From: Sphaerospermopsis kisseleviana NIES-73
GTDB taxonomy: Bacteria; Cyanobacteriota; Cyanobacteriia; Cyanobacteriales; Nostocaceae
DNA: 64,000 bases
Assembly: GCF_002368075.1 (NCBI RefSeq)
Contig: NZ_AP018314.1
Span: 2,961,278-3,025,277, forward strand
Direction: 5' to 3'
Shown here piece by piece: positions 17,247 to 27,167 of this stretch. Under the pieces are notes generated by a model, which searched no databases, had not been told where the DNA came from, and saw only the letters and a list, made by a program, of their open reading frames with translations. The translations under genes were made by a program, and so were the position numbers. Positions within the stretch are counted from its first letter, which is position 1, and the number at the start of each line of letters is the position of its first letter.

Positions 17247-17771
17247 AAATCAGTAATTAATCGTTCCCAGTCTCCAGACTGGGAATGCAAACCCAGAGGT
17301 TCTACCTCAAAAACAACCTATCAACTTAAAAACTCTAACTCTGTCTTCTCCGCGTCTCTGCGGTTCCTTTATTTTCTCTCAAACAAAAATTTTTACTCGT
17401 TTTTACTTTTTCCCAGACTCCAGACTGGGGAAGTCAACCCAGAGGTTCTACGTCTAAAACAACTTATAAAAGACCCTTGGATTATACATAAAATTATTAT
17501 AAACACAGAACAACAAAATAATCAATCCCCAAACCCTATAAAATTCGTGAGTTATTGACACCATTCTCAATAGTATTCTCAATAAACCCCTAGCTATTGC
17601 GAAAAAGTCACATCATCAACTTTTTTCCCAAAAAATAGATTAAAAAAAATTATCATTCAGCAAAACACTAAATTAAAGCTATTTTTTCCCACATTCAAAA
17701 TCAGCAAGAAACAAAAAACCGAATAAGCTAGAATACAAACAGAGTCAGCCTTTGTAATTTAAAACATACCC
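17247..17771. other. Gene-free stretch with two palindromic repeat copies
   Basis: Two diverged copies of a repeat occur at about 17265-17310 and 17410-17455. Each holds the palindrome CCAGTCTCCAGACTGG or its variant followed by 'aacccagaggttctac'. Related palindromes are at about 39585-39690. A common block 'ctccgcgtctctgcgg' is at 17348. The ccdA promoter is expected near the right end. Confidence 0.65.
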
Positions 17772-18512
17772 ATGCTGGAGAACCTGCAAACCCAAATTTA
17801 TCAAATCGAACAATTCGCCAACACCCTGGTTACTAACCAACTCACTCACCTCAGCGTTGTCAGTATCGCAATTATTTTCGCTGCTGGTTTGTTGACCAGT
17901 TTAACACCGTGTATGCTATCAATGCTGCCGATTACTATTGGTTATATTGGCGGTTATGAAGCAAAAAGTAGATTACAAGCTGCTGCACAATCAACCTGGT
18001 TTGCATTAGGATTAGCTACTACATTAGCAAGTTTAGGAATTATAGCAGGTTTGGTAGGAAAAGTCTACGGTCAAGTAGGAATTGGTCTACCAATTATTGT
18101 GAGTATTCTTGCTATTATTATGGGGTTGAATTTATTAGAAGCTTTACCTTTACAATTCCCATCTTTAGGTGAAACAAATTGGATATCTAATGATTTACCT
18201 CCTGGTATTCGTTCATACTCTATTGGTTTAACATTTGGTTTAGTTGCTTCTCCTTGTAGCACACCAGTTTTAGCCAGTTTATTAGGTTGGGTTGCTAATA
18301 CTCAAGATTTGCTTTTAGGTGCGGTTTTACTACTTGCTTATACTGCGGGATATGTGACACCTTTAATTTTAGCAGGTACGTTTACTGCAACAATTAAAAA
18401 ACTGCTAGAATTGCGTCGTTGGTCTGGTTGGATAAACCCCGTTAGCGGTGCTTTGTTAGTAGGTTTTGGTGTGTTTTCTTTACTTTCCCGTCTTCCTCTT
18501 GGTAGTTTCTAA
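17772..18512 (+). CDS. ccdA: Cytochrome c biogenesis protein CcdA
   Basis: A 246-residue membrane protein with about six helices. It carries the two CcdA cysteines in TPCMLSMLPI and SPCSTPVLAS. CcdA passes electrons from cytoplasmic thioredoxin across the thylakoid or plasma membrane to keep apocytochrome c haem-binding cysteines reduced. It is 67 bp upstream of ccs1 on the same strand, which fits a system II cytochrome c maturation operon. Confidence 0.92.
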   Translation: MLENLQTQIYQIEQFANTLVTNQLTHLSVVSIAIIFAAGLLTSLTPCMLSMLPITIGYIGGYEAKSRLQAAAQSTWFALGLATTLASLGIIAGLVGKVYGQVGIGLPIIVSILAIIMGLNLLEALPLQFPSLGETNWISNDLPPGIRSYSIGLTFGLVASPCSTPVLASLLGWVANTQDLLLGAVLLLAYTAGYVTPLILAGTFTATIKKLLELRRWSGWINPVSGALLVGFGVFSLLSRLPLGSF

Positions 18513-18579
18513 AGTGATAAACCGCAAAGTACGCAAAGTACACAAAGAAGAGAGCAAGAATTTATTACCTTTGTAAACC

Positions 18580-19953
18580 ATGACTGTAGATAATTCAACA
18601 TCCCCAGAAGTTAATTTGTTTTCTGTTCCGGTTCGTTTCTTGAAACGGGAAGTTTTACCTGTGCTGACAGATTTAAGGTTAGCAATTATTCTGTTATTAA
18701 TAATTGCTCTTTTTAGTATCAGTGGTACAGTAATTGAACAGGGACAAACACCAGCTTTTTACCAGGCTAATTATCCAGAACATCCCGCTTTATTCGGTTT
18801 TTTGACTTGGAAAGTGATTCAAGTTGTGGGTTTGGATCATGTTTATCGCACTTGGTGGTTTTTGGCTTTATTAGTGTTATTTGGTACGAGTTTAACTGCT
18901 TGTACTTTTACCCGTCAATTACCAGCTTTAAAAGCTGCCCAAAAATGGCAATATTATGATGATCCGAAGAAGTTTAAAAAGTTAGCTTTGAGTGCAGAAT
19001 TAAATGATGTTGTTCTAAATTCTATCACTCCAATTTTAACAAAAAACCGTTATAAAATCTTTCAATCATCAGAAAAAAATGATATTCTTTATGCTCGCAA
19101 AGGTATAGTCGGACGCATTGGACCGATTATTGTACATATCGGTATTGTGATGATTTTACTGGGTGGTATTTGGGGAGCAATGACGGGTTTTATGGCTCAA
19201 GAAATGATTGCTTCTGGTGATACTTTCCAGGTAAAAAATATCATTGATGCGGGTGCTTGGTCTGCTCAAGATGTATTAAAAGATTGGTCAGTAAAAGTTA
19301 ATAGATTTTGGATTGATTATACTCCCAAAGGAGGTATTGATCAATTTTATTCTGATTTATCTGTGTTAGATAATGAAGGTAAAGAAATAGATCATGAAAA
19401 AATTTATGTGAATAAACCTTTGCGTTATCATGGTGTGGTTTTTTATCAAACAGATTGGGGTATTTCTAGCGTTAGAATTAAACTCAATAATAGTCCCATT
19501 TTCCAATTACCAATGGCGTTGTTAGATACTAAAGGTAAAGGTAGACTGTGGGGTACTTGGATACCTACAAAACCAGATTTAAGTGAAGGTGTTTCTCTGT
19601 TAGCTAAAGATTTACAAGGCATGGTTTTAATCTATGATGGTCAAGGAAAATTAGTAAATACTGTGCGTTCAGGAATGTCTATTCCTGTAAATGGGGTAAA
19701 TTTGAAAGTTGTTGATGTGGTAGGTAGCACGGGTTTACAAATTAAGTATGATCCGGGTATTCCGATTGTTTATAGCGGTTTTGCTTTGTTGATGTTGGGT
19801 GTGGTCATGAGTTATTTTTCCCATTCCCAAATTTGGGCTTTGCAAAAAGATGATGTTTTGTATATTGGTGGTAAAACTAACCGCGCTCAAGTAACCTTTG
19901 AAAGAGAGGTTTTGGGAATTTTAGAGCAACTGACTCAACCAGCTACAAAATAA
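18580..19953 (+). CDS. ccs1: Cytochrome c biogenesis protein Ccs1 (ResB family)
   Basis: A 457-residue ResB/Ccs1 protein. It has three N-terminal membrane helices ([58 protein letters not shown]), a large lumenal or periplasmic domain, and a C-terminal helix ([20 protein letters not shown]). It works with CcsA in haem delivery and ligation to c-type cytochromes (system II). It lies next to ccdA, as in other cyanobacteria; ccsA is not in the window. Confidence 0.93.
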   Translation: MTVDNSTSPEVNLFSVPVRFLKREVLPVLTDLRLAIILLLIIALFSISGTVIEQGQTPAFYQANYPEHPALFGFLTWKVIQVVGLDHVYRTWWFLALLVLFGTSLTACTFTRQLPALKAAQKWQYYDDPKKFKKLALSAELNDVVLNSITPILTKNRYKIFQSSEKNDILYARKGIVGRIGPIIVHIGIVMILLGGIWGAMTGFMAQEMIASGDTFQVKNIIDAGAWSAQDVLKDWSVKVNRFWIDYTPKGGIDQFYSDLSVLDNEGKEIDHEKIYVNKPLRYHGVVFYQTDWGISSVRIKLNNSPIFQLPMALLDTKGKGRLWGTWIPTKPDLSEGVSLLAKDLQGMVLIYDGQGKLVNTVRSGMSIPVNGVNLKVVDVVGSTGLQIKYDPGIPIVYSGFALLMLGVVMSYFSHSQIWALQKDDVLYIGGKTNRAQVTFEREVLGILEQLTQPATK

Positions 19954-20033
19954 TTTTTTTGATTTGGGCAACAATAGCAATTAAGTGGTGTATTTTATAG
20001 GTATGATACCGCTAATTAAGGTGCGTATATCCT

Positions 20034-20735
20034 ATGGATAAATCAAAAATACAGTCACTAATTGCTATTATCCACCAAGAACTTATTCCCAATTTCGTGA
20101 TTGAAAGTGTCCATCCCCACAACCCGATAGAAGTACGCGCTATCCCCTCTCCCTGGGAGTTGTTGGGTACAGGAAACTATGCAGCGGTGGTTGTTCATCC
20201 TGAATATCCTGATGTGGTGGTGAAAATGTACGCACCTGGTCGTCCTGGGTTTGAGGAAGAATTGGAGGTCTACCAGCGTCTTGGTTCTCATCCTGCTTTT
20301 TCTGAGTGTTTTTATGCTCATGATGGTTTGTTGGTTTTGAAAAGATTATTTGGTGTTACTCTTTATGACTGTTTACACCGGGGTTTGCGTATTCCTCCCA
20401 AGGTAATTAAAGATATTGATTATGCTTTGGACTATGCTCGCACTCGCGGACTTTACCCCCATGATGTACATGGTAAAAATGTGATGATGTTTGAGGGTAG
20501 GGGTTTGGTGGTGGATATTTCTGATTTTCTGCAACAGGAAAAATGCTCAAAATGGGATGATTTAAAAAGAGCTTATTATTTGATATATCTACCTATTTTT
20601 TATCCTTTGCGGTTACGAGTTCCTCATCCTTTGTTAAATAAAGTCCGTAAAATTTACCGTTTTATTAGGTCTATTTCTGGTCATATTTTGGCATTTATTA
20701 ATAAGTTAATGGGTAAGAAGTCTCTCAAAAATTAA
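20034..20735 (+). CDS. Protein-kinase-fold protein
   Basis: A 233-residue protein with a reduced kinase fold. It has a glycine-loop-like segment (LLGTGNYAAVVVHP), a lysine in VVVKMYAP, an acidic helix (FEEELEVYQRLG), the catalytic-loop-like HDVHGKNVMM and the metal-binding DISDF in place of DFG. Such compact kinases (RIO/KdkA-like) phosphorylate proteins or small molecules; the substrate is unknown. The C-terminal 60 residues are basic. The neighbouring hicAB genes start 11 bp downstream but are probably independent. Confidence 0.75.
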   Translation: MDKSKIQSLIAIIHQELIPNFVIESVHPHNPIEVRAIPSPWELLGTGNYAAVVVHPEYPDVVVKMYAPGRPGFEEELEVYQRLGSHPAFSECFYAHDGLLVLKRLFGVTLYDCLHRGLRIPPKVIKDIDYALDYARTRGLYPHDVHGKNVMMFEGRGLVVDISDFLQQEKCSKWDDLKRAYYLIYLPIFYPLRLRVPHPLLNKVRKIYRFIRSISGHILAFINKLMGKKSLKN

Positions 20736-20746
20736 TCAGGTTAATT

Positions 20747-20962
20747 ATGCCTAAGAAAATTAGGGAATTAAAGAAAATGCTCAAAAAAGCAGGTTTCACA
20801 GAACGTCCAAGTAAAGGAAGTCACACTAACTGGACTCATCCATTATATCCTGGAAGAATTACAATATCAGGTAAGGATAGTAAAGATGCTAAACCATATC
20901 AAGAAAGTGAAATTCTAGAAGCAATAGAAATTATTAACGCCAAAGAAAATGAACAAAATTAA
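20747..20962 (+). CDS. hicA: HicA-family mRNA interferase toxin
   Basis: A 71-residue HicA toxin with a double-stranded RNA-binding-like fold. The catalytic-histidine region is GSHTNWTHP, preceded by KMLKKAGF. HicA toxins cleave mRNA and are blocked by HicB. The gene overlaps the downstream hicB by 14 nt, the usual arrangement. Confidence 0.9.
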   Translation: MPKKIRELKKMLKKAGFTERPSKGSHTNWTHPLYPGRITISGKDSKDAKPYQESEILEAIEIINAKENEQN

Positions 20963-21191
20963 TGGGACAATGGATAAATTAAGATATCAAATGATCATTC
21001 AATGGTCAGAGGAAGATGATTGTTTTTTAGTTAGTTTACCTGATTTTCCTGGACAAAAATGGCGCACTCATGGAGAAACTTATGAAGAAGCTGTTGCTAA
21101 TGGTAAAGAAGCTCTAGAATCTTTAATAATTTCTTATGAAGCTGATGGTGAATCTTTACCTGAACCTAATATTTATAAAATGGCTGGTTAG
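20949..21191 (+). CDS. hicB: HicB-family antitoxin
   Basis: An 80-residue HicB antitoxin with the partial RNase H-like fold (YQMIIQWSEEDDCFLVSLPDFPG, then HGETYEEAVANGKEALE). It has no C-terminal DNA-binding extension, so it is a short-form HicB. An alternative ATG at 20970 would start at MDKLRYQ. Translational coupling with hicA is likely from the overlap. Confidence 0.9.
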   Translation: MNKINGTMDKLRYQMIIQWSEEDDCFLVSLPDFPGQKWRTHGETYEEAVANGKEALESLIISYEADGESLPEPNIYKMAG

Positions 21192-21221
21192 TGATAAAAA
21201 AATCTCCAAAACATTATGTGA

Positions 21222-21239
21222 TGAGGACTGAAGTCCTCA
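21222..21239. terminator. Hairpin between convergent hicB and queF
   Basis: A perfect inverted repeat TGAGGACT GA AGTCCTCA lies between two converging genes. It could serve as a bidirectional terminator, though no strong T-run is visible. Confidence 0.45.
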
Positions 21240-21263
21240 CTACATACCTCATTACATAACTGG

Positions 21264-21680
21264 TTATTTGCGTTTTTTATGCTTTACTTCCACAACTGTA
21301 TGCACATTTCCACGGGGAGTAAAATCAGCTTTGACTGTCATTTTCAAAGGATCACAAGCTGCAACTACATCATCTAAAATTTGATTTGCTGTTTCTTCGT
21401 GGGAAATATAGCGATCGCGGTAACTGTTAATATACAGTTTTAAAGCTTTTAATTCTACTACCTTTTCATCCGGTACGTAGGAAATGTAAATAGTCGCAAA
21501 GTCAGGATAACCGGAAAAGGGACATTTACAGGTAAATTCAGGCAAAGTAATATCAATATTATATTCTCTACCTATACGCGGATTGGGAAAGGTAATTAGT
21601 TTTCCTTCTTCAATCTCACGTTCACCATATTTCATTTCTGGTTTGCTTGGGGGTACAGTCTCAGACAAGGAATTACTCAT
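21264..21680 (-). CDS. queF: PreQ1 synthase (7-cyano-7-deazaguanine reductase) QueF
   Basis: A 138-residue unimodular QueF of the T-fold superfamily. It reduces preQ0 to preQ1 with NADPH in queuosine tRNA-modification synthesis. It shows the catalytic-cysteine region EFTCKCPFSGYPDFA, the substrate-binding ELKALKLYINSYRD segment and the C-terminal TPRGNVHTVVE motif. The length matches the short YkvM type. It is a single gene here. Confidence 0.93.
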   Translation of the reverse strand: MSNSLSETVPPSKPEMKYGEREIEEGKLITFPNPRIGREYNIDITLPEFTCKCPFSGYPDFATIYISYVPDEKVVELKALKLYINSYRDRYISHEETANQILDDVVAACDPLKMTVKADFTPRGNVHTVVEVKHKKRK

Positions 21681-21766
21681 AAAATGATTCTGGAAATTAT
21701 TCTAGAAAAATGCAGAGATTCATGAATACTAATAATAATTTAACATTGACAACACCTGTTTCACGC

Positions 21767-22174
21767 TTAAAATTCACTGCTGCTCTTTTCCCAGTCTGGG
21801 CAATTTTCGTCATCCCAACCATGAGGGTGCATAGCACAAACTAACAAATTACCACCATAAGCTTGACCATGATAATTGCTGCAACCTATACAAGCAGGAT
21901 TTTTTTCCGCTGTCGCTTCCACTTGATATGGAAAACCTGGATCTACATCTGCTACCACGTCTTCCAGTTCCCAGTATACTTCCATCAGCGGTTCTGCTAA
22001 TTCCTGTAAATACTGGTCAATTTCCGCAGCAATGTTATTCTGCACCTCGAAGGTAATTTCTTCCGTTAGCTCAAAAAAAGCATCTACCATGTCATTAATT
22101 CCTTGGAAGAAGTTTTCGACTTCATCAGTCACAGTTTCGATGATATCAACTAAGTCTTTTTGCCACGGTTCCAT
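21767..22174 (-). CDS. Conserved acidic protein with C-terminal cysteine cluster
   Basis: A 135-residue protein. The N-terminal 85 residues form a strongly acidic helical region. The C-terminus has ACIGCSNYHGQAYGGNLLVCAMHPHGWDDENCPDW, four cysteines and several histidines that could bind a metal ion or cluster. It resembles unnamed proteins conserved in cyanobacteria; I know no function. It is a single gene on the minus strand between queF and the phasin-like gene. Confidence 0.65.
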   Translation of the reverse strand: MEPWQKDLVDIIETVTDEVENFFQGINDMVDAFFELTEEITFEVQNNIAAEIDQYLQELAEPLMEVYWELEDVVADVDPGFPYQVEATAEKNPACIGCSNYHGQAYGGNLLVCAMHPHGWDDENCPDWEKSSSEF

Positions 22175-22339
22175 AAGCTTAACTGTGTTACTGGCTACAA
22201 ACAGGACGCTTCCGGGTTCTCGGTTGTAAGTGCGATAATAACTAGAATATAGCCATCAATGCAAATCAAACCAGTGTTAGATTTAGCGCCATCCCCCAAA
22301 TTACCATTTTTACTGATGTTCAGGGTGAAAAATTAGTTT

Positions 22340-22723
22340 TTACTGATCGCGTTTAAGCTGTTCTAATTGTTTTTTCAGGTCTAGCACTTGTTGACGCAGG
22401 TGATCCACGTTTTCTTTGGGAGTTTGTTTAACAGTCGGTTCTTCATCTTCCCCTATTATTTCGATGCGACGGGGTTCAGAAGCTTCTGTTTTTTCTGTGG
22501 TTTCACCAGGTGTCTGGGGTTGTTGGGCTTGTCTCATCATATCTTCTACGAAACGACGAGCTTCTTCTGTGTTCATTTCACCCTTGGCTACCATCTCGTC
22601 AGCCAGTTTTTGGACTTGCGATCGCAGTTCCGCTAATTTCCCCCCTGCTTTTTCGCCTGCGTAAGAAGCCAAGCCTACACCCAGGTAAAAAGCTTTTTGT
22701 ACAATATCTCCAAAACCAGGCAT
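22340..22723 (-). CDS. Phasin-like coiled-coil protein
   Basis: A 127-residue protein. The first 75 residues resemble the phasin / 'PhaF-like' helical domain (QKAFYLGVGLASYAGEKAGGKLAELRSQVQKLADEMVAKGEMNTEEARRF). It then has a P/T/E-rich linker and a C-terminal coiled coil (VDHLRQQVLDLKKQLEQLKRD). Such proteins coat polymer granules or act as small scaffolds. It is about 25 bp downstream of the SRP RNA gene on the same strand. Confidence 0.65.
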   Translation of the reverse strand: MPGFGDIVQKAFYLGVGLASYAGEKAGGKLAELRSQVQKLADEMVAKGEMNTEEARRFVEDMMRQAQQPQTPGETTEKTEASEPRRIEIIGEDEEPTVKQTPKENVDHLRQQVLDLKKQLEQLKRDQ

Positions 22724-22745
22724 TGCTGCAAAGCACTCCTAAAAA

Positions 22746-22847
22746 TGGGGCGACCCGGAGACTACGCCTATCGCAAGCATCCCGTATTGCTGCTACCTTC
22801 CGGTCCTGACAAAGTTTGGGCGTTGAGATCGCATAGATCCAGGTCTG
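22746..22847 (-). ncRNA. ffs: Signal recognition particle RNA (small, 4.5S type)
   Basis: On the minus strand the conserved SRP domain IV is present: GTCAGGACCGGAAGG, then AGCAGCAATACGGGATG. It contains the GGAAGG tetraloop side and the AGCAGC internal loop. The outer ends pair (GACCTGG with CCGGGTC), giving an RNA of about 100 nt. It binds Ffh and targets membrane proteins co-translationally. The ends are estimated from the terminal stem. Confidence 0.93.
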
Positions 22848-22882
22848 AAATCATCATAACATCAAATTTCTAAAAATGTGCA

Positions 22883-23149
22883 TCATTCCACAACAATTTT
22901 CCATTCGTAAAGCTGATAACTCACACAACCGTTGACTACTAAGGGATCAGCAGCCACGATGGCCTGCGCTTCATCCATTGAAGCCGCCTCAAATAACATC
23001 ATCCCCCCTCCCCTTTGCGCCCAATATCCCGTTTTAGCTTTATGTCCTTTATCCATCAATGCTTTGACGTAAGCTGTATGGGCTGGTACATATTGATCAA
23101 AGGTGGGCTTATCCACTAAACCTGCTTCAATTTTGACAAACCAAGGCAT
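22883..23149 (-). CDS. YciI-family protein
   Basis: An 88-residue YCII-domain protein (ferredoxin-like dimeric alpha-beta barrel). It has the family pattern HTAYVKALMDKGH...TGYWAQRGGGMMLFEAASMDEAQAIVAADPLVVNG, including the conserved aspartate-proline in ADP. YciI proteins are small putative enzymes without a fixed function. The start codon is ATG with no clear ribosome binding site. It lies just upstream of the SRP RNA gene on the same strand. Confidence 0.85.
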   Translation of the reverse strand: MPWFVKIEAGLVDKPTFDQYVPAHTAYVKALMDKGHKAKTGYWAQRGGGMMLFEAASMDEAQAIVAADPLVVNGCVSYQLYEWKIVVE

Positions 23150-23190
23150 AATAATTAGGTAGTTTAGATTTTTCTTAAATTATCATATTG

Positions 23191-23259
23191 GTGATTGGTA
23201 ATTGATAATTGATAATTGATAATTGATAATTGATAATTGATAATTGATAATTGATAATG
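23191..23259. repeat. Heptamer STRR (TTGATAA)
   Basis: About eight tandem units of TTGATAA with ATTGGTA-type units at both ends, between the YciI and 2'-5' RNA ligase-like genes. An almost identical array is at about 28939-28993. Confidence 0.9.
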
Positions 23260-23305
23260 GGTAATTGGGTTATTAACTTCCTCCTGACTCCTGACTTCTA
23301 AAATT

Positions 23306-23845
23306 ATGAATCGCTTTTTTATTGCTATACTTCCACCCCAACATATTCAAGATTACGCTAACGAAATTAAACAACATTTTGTTAATGATTATGGTAGTCG
23401 CGGCGCTCAAAATTCCCCTCCACATATCACTCTACAGCCTCCTTTTATGTGGGAAAAAAAGGAAATATCAATTTTAGAAACCTTTATGGAAACTTTCGCC
23501 AAAAAGCAGAATTACTTACCCATTACACTTGATGGTTTTGCGGCTTTTCCTCCTCGTGTTATATACATGAATGTAGTAAAAAGTCAAGCACTTTTAAAGT
23601 TACAATTAGATTTAATGAATGATATAGAAAGTAGTTTGGGAATCATCGGTAAAGATGGGAAAAATCACTCTTTTACACCCCATCTTACCGTAGCCAGAAG
23701 AGATTTAAAAAAACATCATTTTCCTCCTGCTTGGAATGACTTTAAAGAACGTCAGATATATTTTGAATTTACCGCATCTCATCTGACCTTGCTACTCCAT
23801 GACGGCAGACAGTGGAACGTAAAATCAGAGTTTTCTTTTCAGTAA
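23306..23845 (+). CDS. 2'-5' RNA ligase-family (2H phosphoesterase) protein
   Basis: A 179-residue protein with the two HxT motifs of the 2H superfamily: PPHITLQPPF near residue 40 and FTPHLTVARRD near residue 127. Members act on 2',3'-cyclic phosphates or 2'-5' linkages in RNA or nucleotides; the physiological substrate is unknown. It is a single gene preceded by STRRs of two kinds. Confidence 0.88.
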   Translation: MNRFFIAILPPQHIQDYANEIKQHFVNDYGSRGAQNSPPHITLQPPFMWEKKEISILETFMETFAKKQNYLPITLDGFAAFPPRVIYMNVVKSQALLKLQLDLMNDIESSLGIIGKDGKNHSFTPHLTVARRDLKKHHFPPAWNDFKERQIYFEFTASHLTLLLHDGRQWNVKSEFSFQ

Positions 23846-23967
23846 TGAATCTTTAAAAAGATTTACCTTTTTTTAACCATAAAAATCTATCCTTTGGTGG
23901 ATAATGAGGGAATAGTAAGTTGATTTTCCAACTATCTCCCAGTATACCAGTATATCAGTATAACGTT

Positions 23968-24720
23968 ATGACAACCAAATTAATTCTCAATTCTAATGAA
24001 ATCCTTAAATTAGGATCTGAAGGGGCAAAAGTTGAGCAGTTGCAACAAATATTAAAAATTCTCAACTTTGATCCTGGCATTATAGATGGTAATTTTGGGA
24101 ATAAGACTGTAGTAGCAGTGAAACAGTTTCAAACAGCAAAAAAACTTGAAGCTGATGGGGTGGTGGGAATAGGCACTCAGACGGTTTTAAACAATGCTTT
24201 AAATGATTTAGAGAAGGCGAGTTTAGTTCTTTATGGTGGTGCAACTGGTAAACTACCTTTACCAGGGGTGGCGCTGATTAAAGAATTTGAAGGTTTGTAT
24301 TTGAAGGCTTATCCTGATCCTTTAACTGGTGGTAAACCAATTACTATTGGTTGGGGAACGACTCGCAAGAAAAATGGTGGTGAGTGGAAATTAGGTGAAA
24401 CAATTACTAAAGCAGAAGCGGAAGAGTTGTTAATGTTGCAGTTAGAAAATAGCTATCTGCCAACTTTAGAGAAAATTCCTGTATGGGATGTGTTGAATGT
24501 TAACCAACAGGGTGCTTTATTGAGTTTTGGTTATAATTTAGGTGCTAATTTCTATGGTGCAAAGAATTTTGAGAGTATAACCAGAGTTTTAAAGAATCAA
24601 CAATGGGATGAAATTGAAGAGACTTTTGTTAAATATAGAAACCCTGGTAGTTCAGTGGAAGCAGGGTTAAGAAGGAGGAGATTAGCAGAGGCTAAATTGT
24701 TTTTGACTCCAGTAAGTTAA
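23968..24720 (+). CDS. Peptidoglycan-binding GH24 lysozyme
   Basis: About 250 residues. An N-terminal PG_binding_1 domain (LKLGSEGAKVEQLQQIL...DGNFGNKTVVAVKQFQTAKKLEADGVVGIGT) is followed by a phage-type GH24 lysozyme domain. The catalytic glutamate is in IKEFEGLYLKAYPDP and the T-I-G-W-G-T segment follows. It would cleave the peptidoglycan glycan chain. No signal peptide is visible, as in phage endolysins, but no phage genes surround it. The ATG at 23968 is preferred; an in-frame ATG also occurs at 23920. Confidence 0.85.
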   Translation: MTTKLILNSNEILKLGSEGAKVEQLQQILKILNFDPGIIDGNFGNKTVVAVKQFQTAKKLEADGVVGIGTQTVLNNALNDLEKASLVLYGGATGKLPLPGVALIKEFEGLYLKAYPDPLTGGKPITIGWGTTRKKNGGEWKLGETITKAEAEELLMLQLENSYLPTLEKIPVWDVLNVNQQGALLSFGYNLGANFYGAKNFESITRVLKNQQWDEIEETFVKYRNPGSSVEAGLRRRRLAEAKLFLTPVS

Positions 24721-24734
24721 AAAAATTAAATCAT

Positions 24735-24821
24735 GTAGGTTGGATTGAGGAACGAAACCCAACATTTACAAACCAAAACTTACGGAATTTTGTTGGATTA
24801 CGCTATCCCTTAACCCAACCT
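24735..24821. repeat. Interspersed palindromic repeat (GTAGGTTGG type)
   Basis: Starts GTAGGTTGGATTGAGG and ends TTAACCCAACC. The same family, in the other order, is at 55075-55149. It lies between the lysozyme and glyS genes. Confidence 0.7.
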
Positions 24822-24936
24822 TGTATCTTAGAGGAGGTTGCATTGATTATCTGCTCAGAGAAGTTACACATCTTGTTCACCACAGCCTGATCACAGGGTA
24901 AACTGATGGAATTGACTGATCAACATTAGTGACCTT

Positions 24937-27084
24937 ATGACTGCGTTTTTATTAGAAGTTGGTACAGAAGAACTACCCGCAAGCTTTCTGAGTGGTGCGA
25001 TCGCACAATGGCGATCGCGTATTCCTCAAACTCTAGAAGCTAATAGTCTCAAAGCGGAAACGGTGGAAGTTTTTGGAACTCCCCGACGGTTAGCAGTTCT
25101 CATCACCGGTTTACCATCCCAACAACCAGACAAAGAAGAAGAAATTAAAGGACCACCTGCACAAGCCGCATTTAAAGATGGTCAACCCACAAAAGCAGCA
25201 GAAGGTTTCGCTAAAAAACAAGGTGTGGAACTGTCAGCTTTAGAAGTGCGTTCTACGGATAAAGGTGATTTTGTCTTTGTTAATAAAAAGACAGCAGGAC
25301 GACCAGTAGCAGAAATATTAACAGAACTCGTTCCCCAATGGGTTTGGAATTTGGAAGGAAAGCGGTTAATGCGGTGGGGAAGCGGTGACGGTAGGTTTTC
25401 CCGTCCTATTCGCTGGTTAGTTGCTTTATTAGATGGGGATATTTTACCCTTAGAATTGCAGAACGGTGAGAAGATAGTTAAAAGCGATCGCATTTCTCCA
25501 ACCCATCGCGTTTTACATCCCGAACCTGTCAGCATTTCCCACGCAACAGAATATGTAAATACCTTGCGTTCTGGTTATGTGATTGTTTCCCCAGAAGAAC
25601 GGGAAAAAATCATTGTTGAACAAGTCAAAACTGCAGTGCAAAAATTAGGCGGTTTTACAGAAATTTACCCAGACTTATTAGAAGAAACGACGAATTTAGT
25701 AGAATATCCGAGTGCGGTAGTTGGTAAATTTGAGGATGAATTTCTCAAATTACCTACAGAAGTTTCTACCACAGTCATGGTAACGCACCAGCGTTATTTT
25801 CCGGTATTTAAGACAGCGGAAAATCAGGAATTATTACCTAAATTCGTCACCGTTTCTAACGGCGATCCTGTAAAATCAGATATCATTGCTGTTGGTAATG
25901 AAAGAGTAATTAGGGCGCGTTTAGCAGATGGGAGATTTTTCTATGAAGCTGATTTAGCGAAACCTTTAGAAAGCTTTTTACCGCAATTAGAAACAGTTAC
26001 ATTTCAAGAAGATTTAGGTTCAGTTAGGGGCAAAGTTGAGAGAGTTGTAAACATAGCAAATCTCATTTCTCAACAATTGCAATTAGCAGAAAATCAAAGT
26101 CAGAAAATTCAAAGGGCAGCTTTATTATGTAAAGCGGATTTAGTCACCCAAATGGTGTATGAATTTCCTGAACTACAAGGTATTATGGGGGAAAAATACG
26201 CCTTAGCTAGTGGTGAAGATGCAGAAGTAGGAAAAGCAATTTTTGAACATTATTTACCCAGAAATGCTGATGACATTCTACCGGAAACATTAACCGGGCA
26301 AATAGTAGGAATAGCTGATAGACTAGATACATTAATTAGTATCTTTGGTTTGGGTTTAATTCCTTCAGGTTCATCCGATCCCTTTGCATTACGTCGCGCT
26401 GCAAATGCGATCATTAATATTACGTGGTTTTCTAATTTGCAGATAAATTTAGAGAAGCTATTAGAACAGATAGCGACAAATTTTGCATCTACATTTAATA
26501 AAGATGCCAAATCTTTAATATCCACATTACGGGAATTTTTCCTACAAAGGATTCGGACTTTATTACAAGAAGAAAAACAGATAGATTATGACTTGGTAAA
26601 TGCGGTATTGGGAGATGATCAAGAATATACAGAACGAGCATTACAAGATTTATTGGATGTACGCGATCGCGCAATTTACTTACAACAAATCCGCAAAGAT
26701 GGTACATTAGAAAAAATCTATGAAACCATTAACCGTTCTACTAGACTCGCTGCACAAGGTGATTTAGATTTTCAGCAGTTAGAACCAAAAACATTAATTA
26801 ATCCCCAATTATTCCAAAAATCATCTGAATCAGCATTCTACAACGCCCTAGTAGAATTAGTACCCCAAACCCAAACCGCACAGCAAACACGCAACTATCA
26901 ACTGTTAATAGCAGCATTAGAAAAAATTGCTCCCACCGTGAGTAAATTCTTTGATGGTGAAGATAGCGTGTTAGTCATGGACCCAGATGTAAATATTAAG
27001 AGAAATCGGTTAAATTTGCTGGGTTTATTGCGAAATCATAGCCGTGTATTAGCTGATTTTGGCGCGATTGTGAAAAATTTGTAG
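24937..27084 (+). CDS. glyS: Glycyl-tRNA synthetase beta subunit
   Basis: A 715-residue GlyS. With GlyQ it forms the alpha2beta2 enzyme that charges tRNA-Gly. It starts [18 protein letters not shown], the hallmark N-terminus, and has [34 protein letters not shown]...[11 protein letters not shown], the degenerate HD-domain region and a C-terminal anticodon-binding domain (VMVMDPD-like [24 protein letters not shown]). Full length. glyQ is not in the window. Confidence 0.97.
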   Translation: MTAFLLEVGTEELPASFLSGAIAQWRSRIPQTLEANSLKAETVEVFGTPRRLAVLITGLPSQQPDKEEEIKGPPAQAAFKDGQPTKAAEGFAKKQGVELSALEVRSTDKGDFVFVNKKTAGRPVAEILTELVPQWVWNLEGKRLMRWGSGDGRFSRPIRWLVALLDGDILPLELQNGEKIVKSDRISPTHRVLHPEPVSISHATEYVNTLRSGYVIVSPEEREKIIVEQVKTAVQKLGGFTEIYPDLLEETTNLVEYPSAVVGKFEDEFLKLPTEVSTTVMVTHQRYFPVFKTAENQELLPKFVTVSNGDPVKSDIIAVGNERVIRARLADGRFFYEADLAKPLESFLPQLETVTFQEDLGSVRGKVERVVNIANLISQQLQLAENQSQKIQRAALLCKADLVTQMVYEFPELQGIMGEKYALASGEDAEVGKAIFEHYLPRNADDILPETLTGQIVGIADRLDTLISIFGLGLIPSGSSDPFALRRAANAIINITWFSNLQINLEKLLEQIATNFASTFNKDAKSLISTLREFFLQRIRTLLQEEKQIDYDLVNAVLGDDQEYTERALQDLLDVRDRAIYLQQIRKDGTLEKIYETINRSTRLAAQGDLDFQQLEPKTLINPQLFQKSSESAFYNALVELVPQTQTAQQTRNYQLLIAALEKIAPTVSKFFDGEDSVLVMDPDVNIKRNRLNLLGLLRNHSRVLADFGAIVKNL

Positions 27085-27167
27085 CAAAAATCAACAAAAA
27101 GAGGTGTAATTTTTGCCAATTAACGCTAGTATAGGATAGCTTAACCAGGGATGATGCTAAACAGTCT

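Noticed and set aside
23968-24720. Lysozyme gene as sign of a prophage
   Set aside because: No integrase, terminase, capsid or tail gene is nearby; the neighbours are housekeeping genes.
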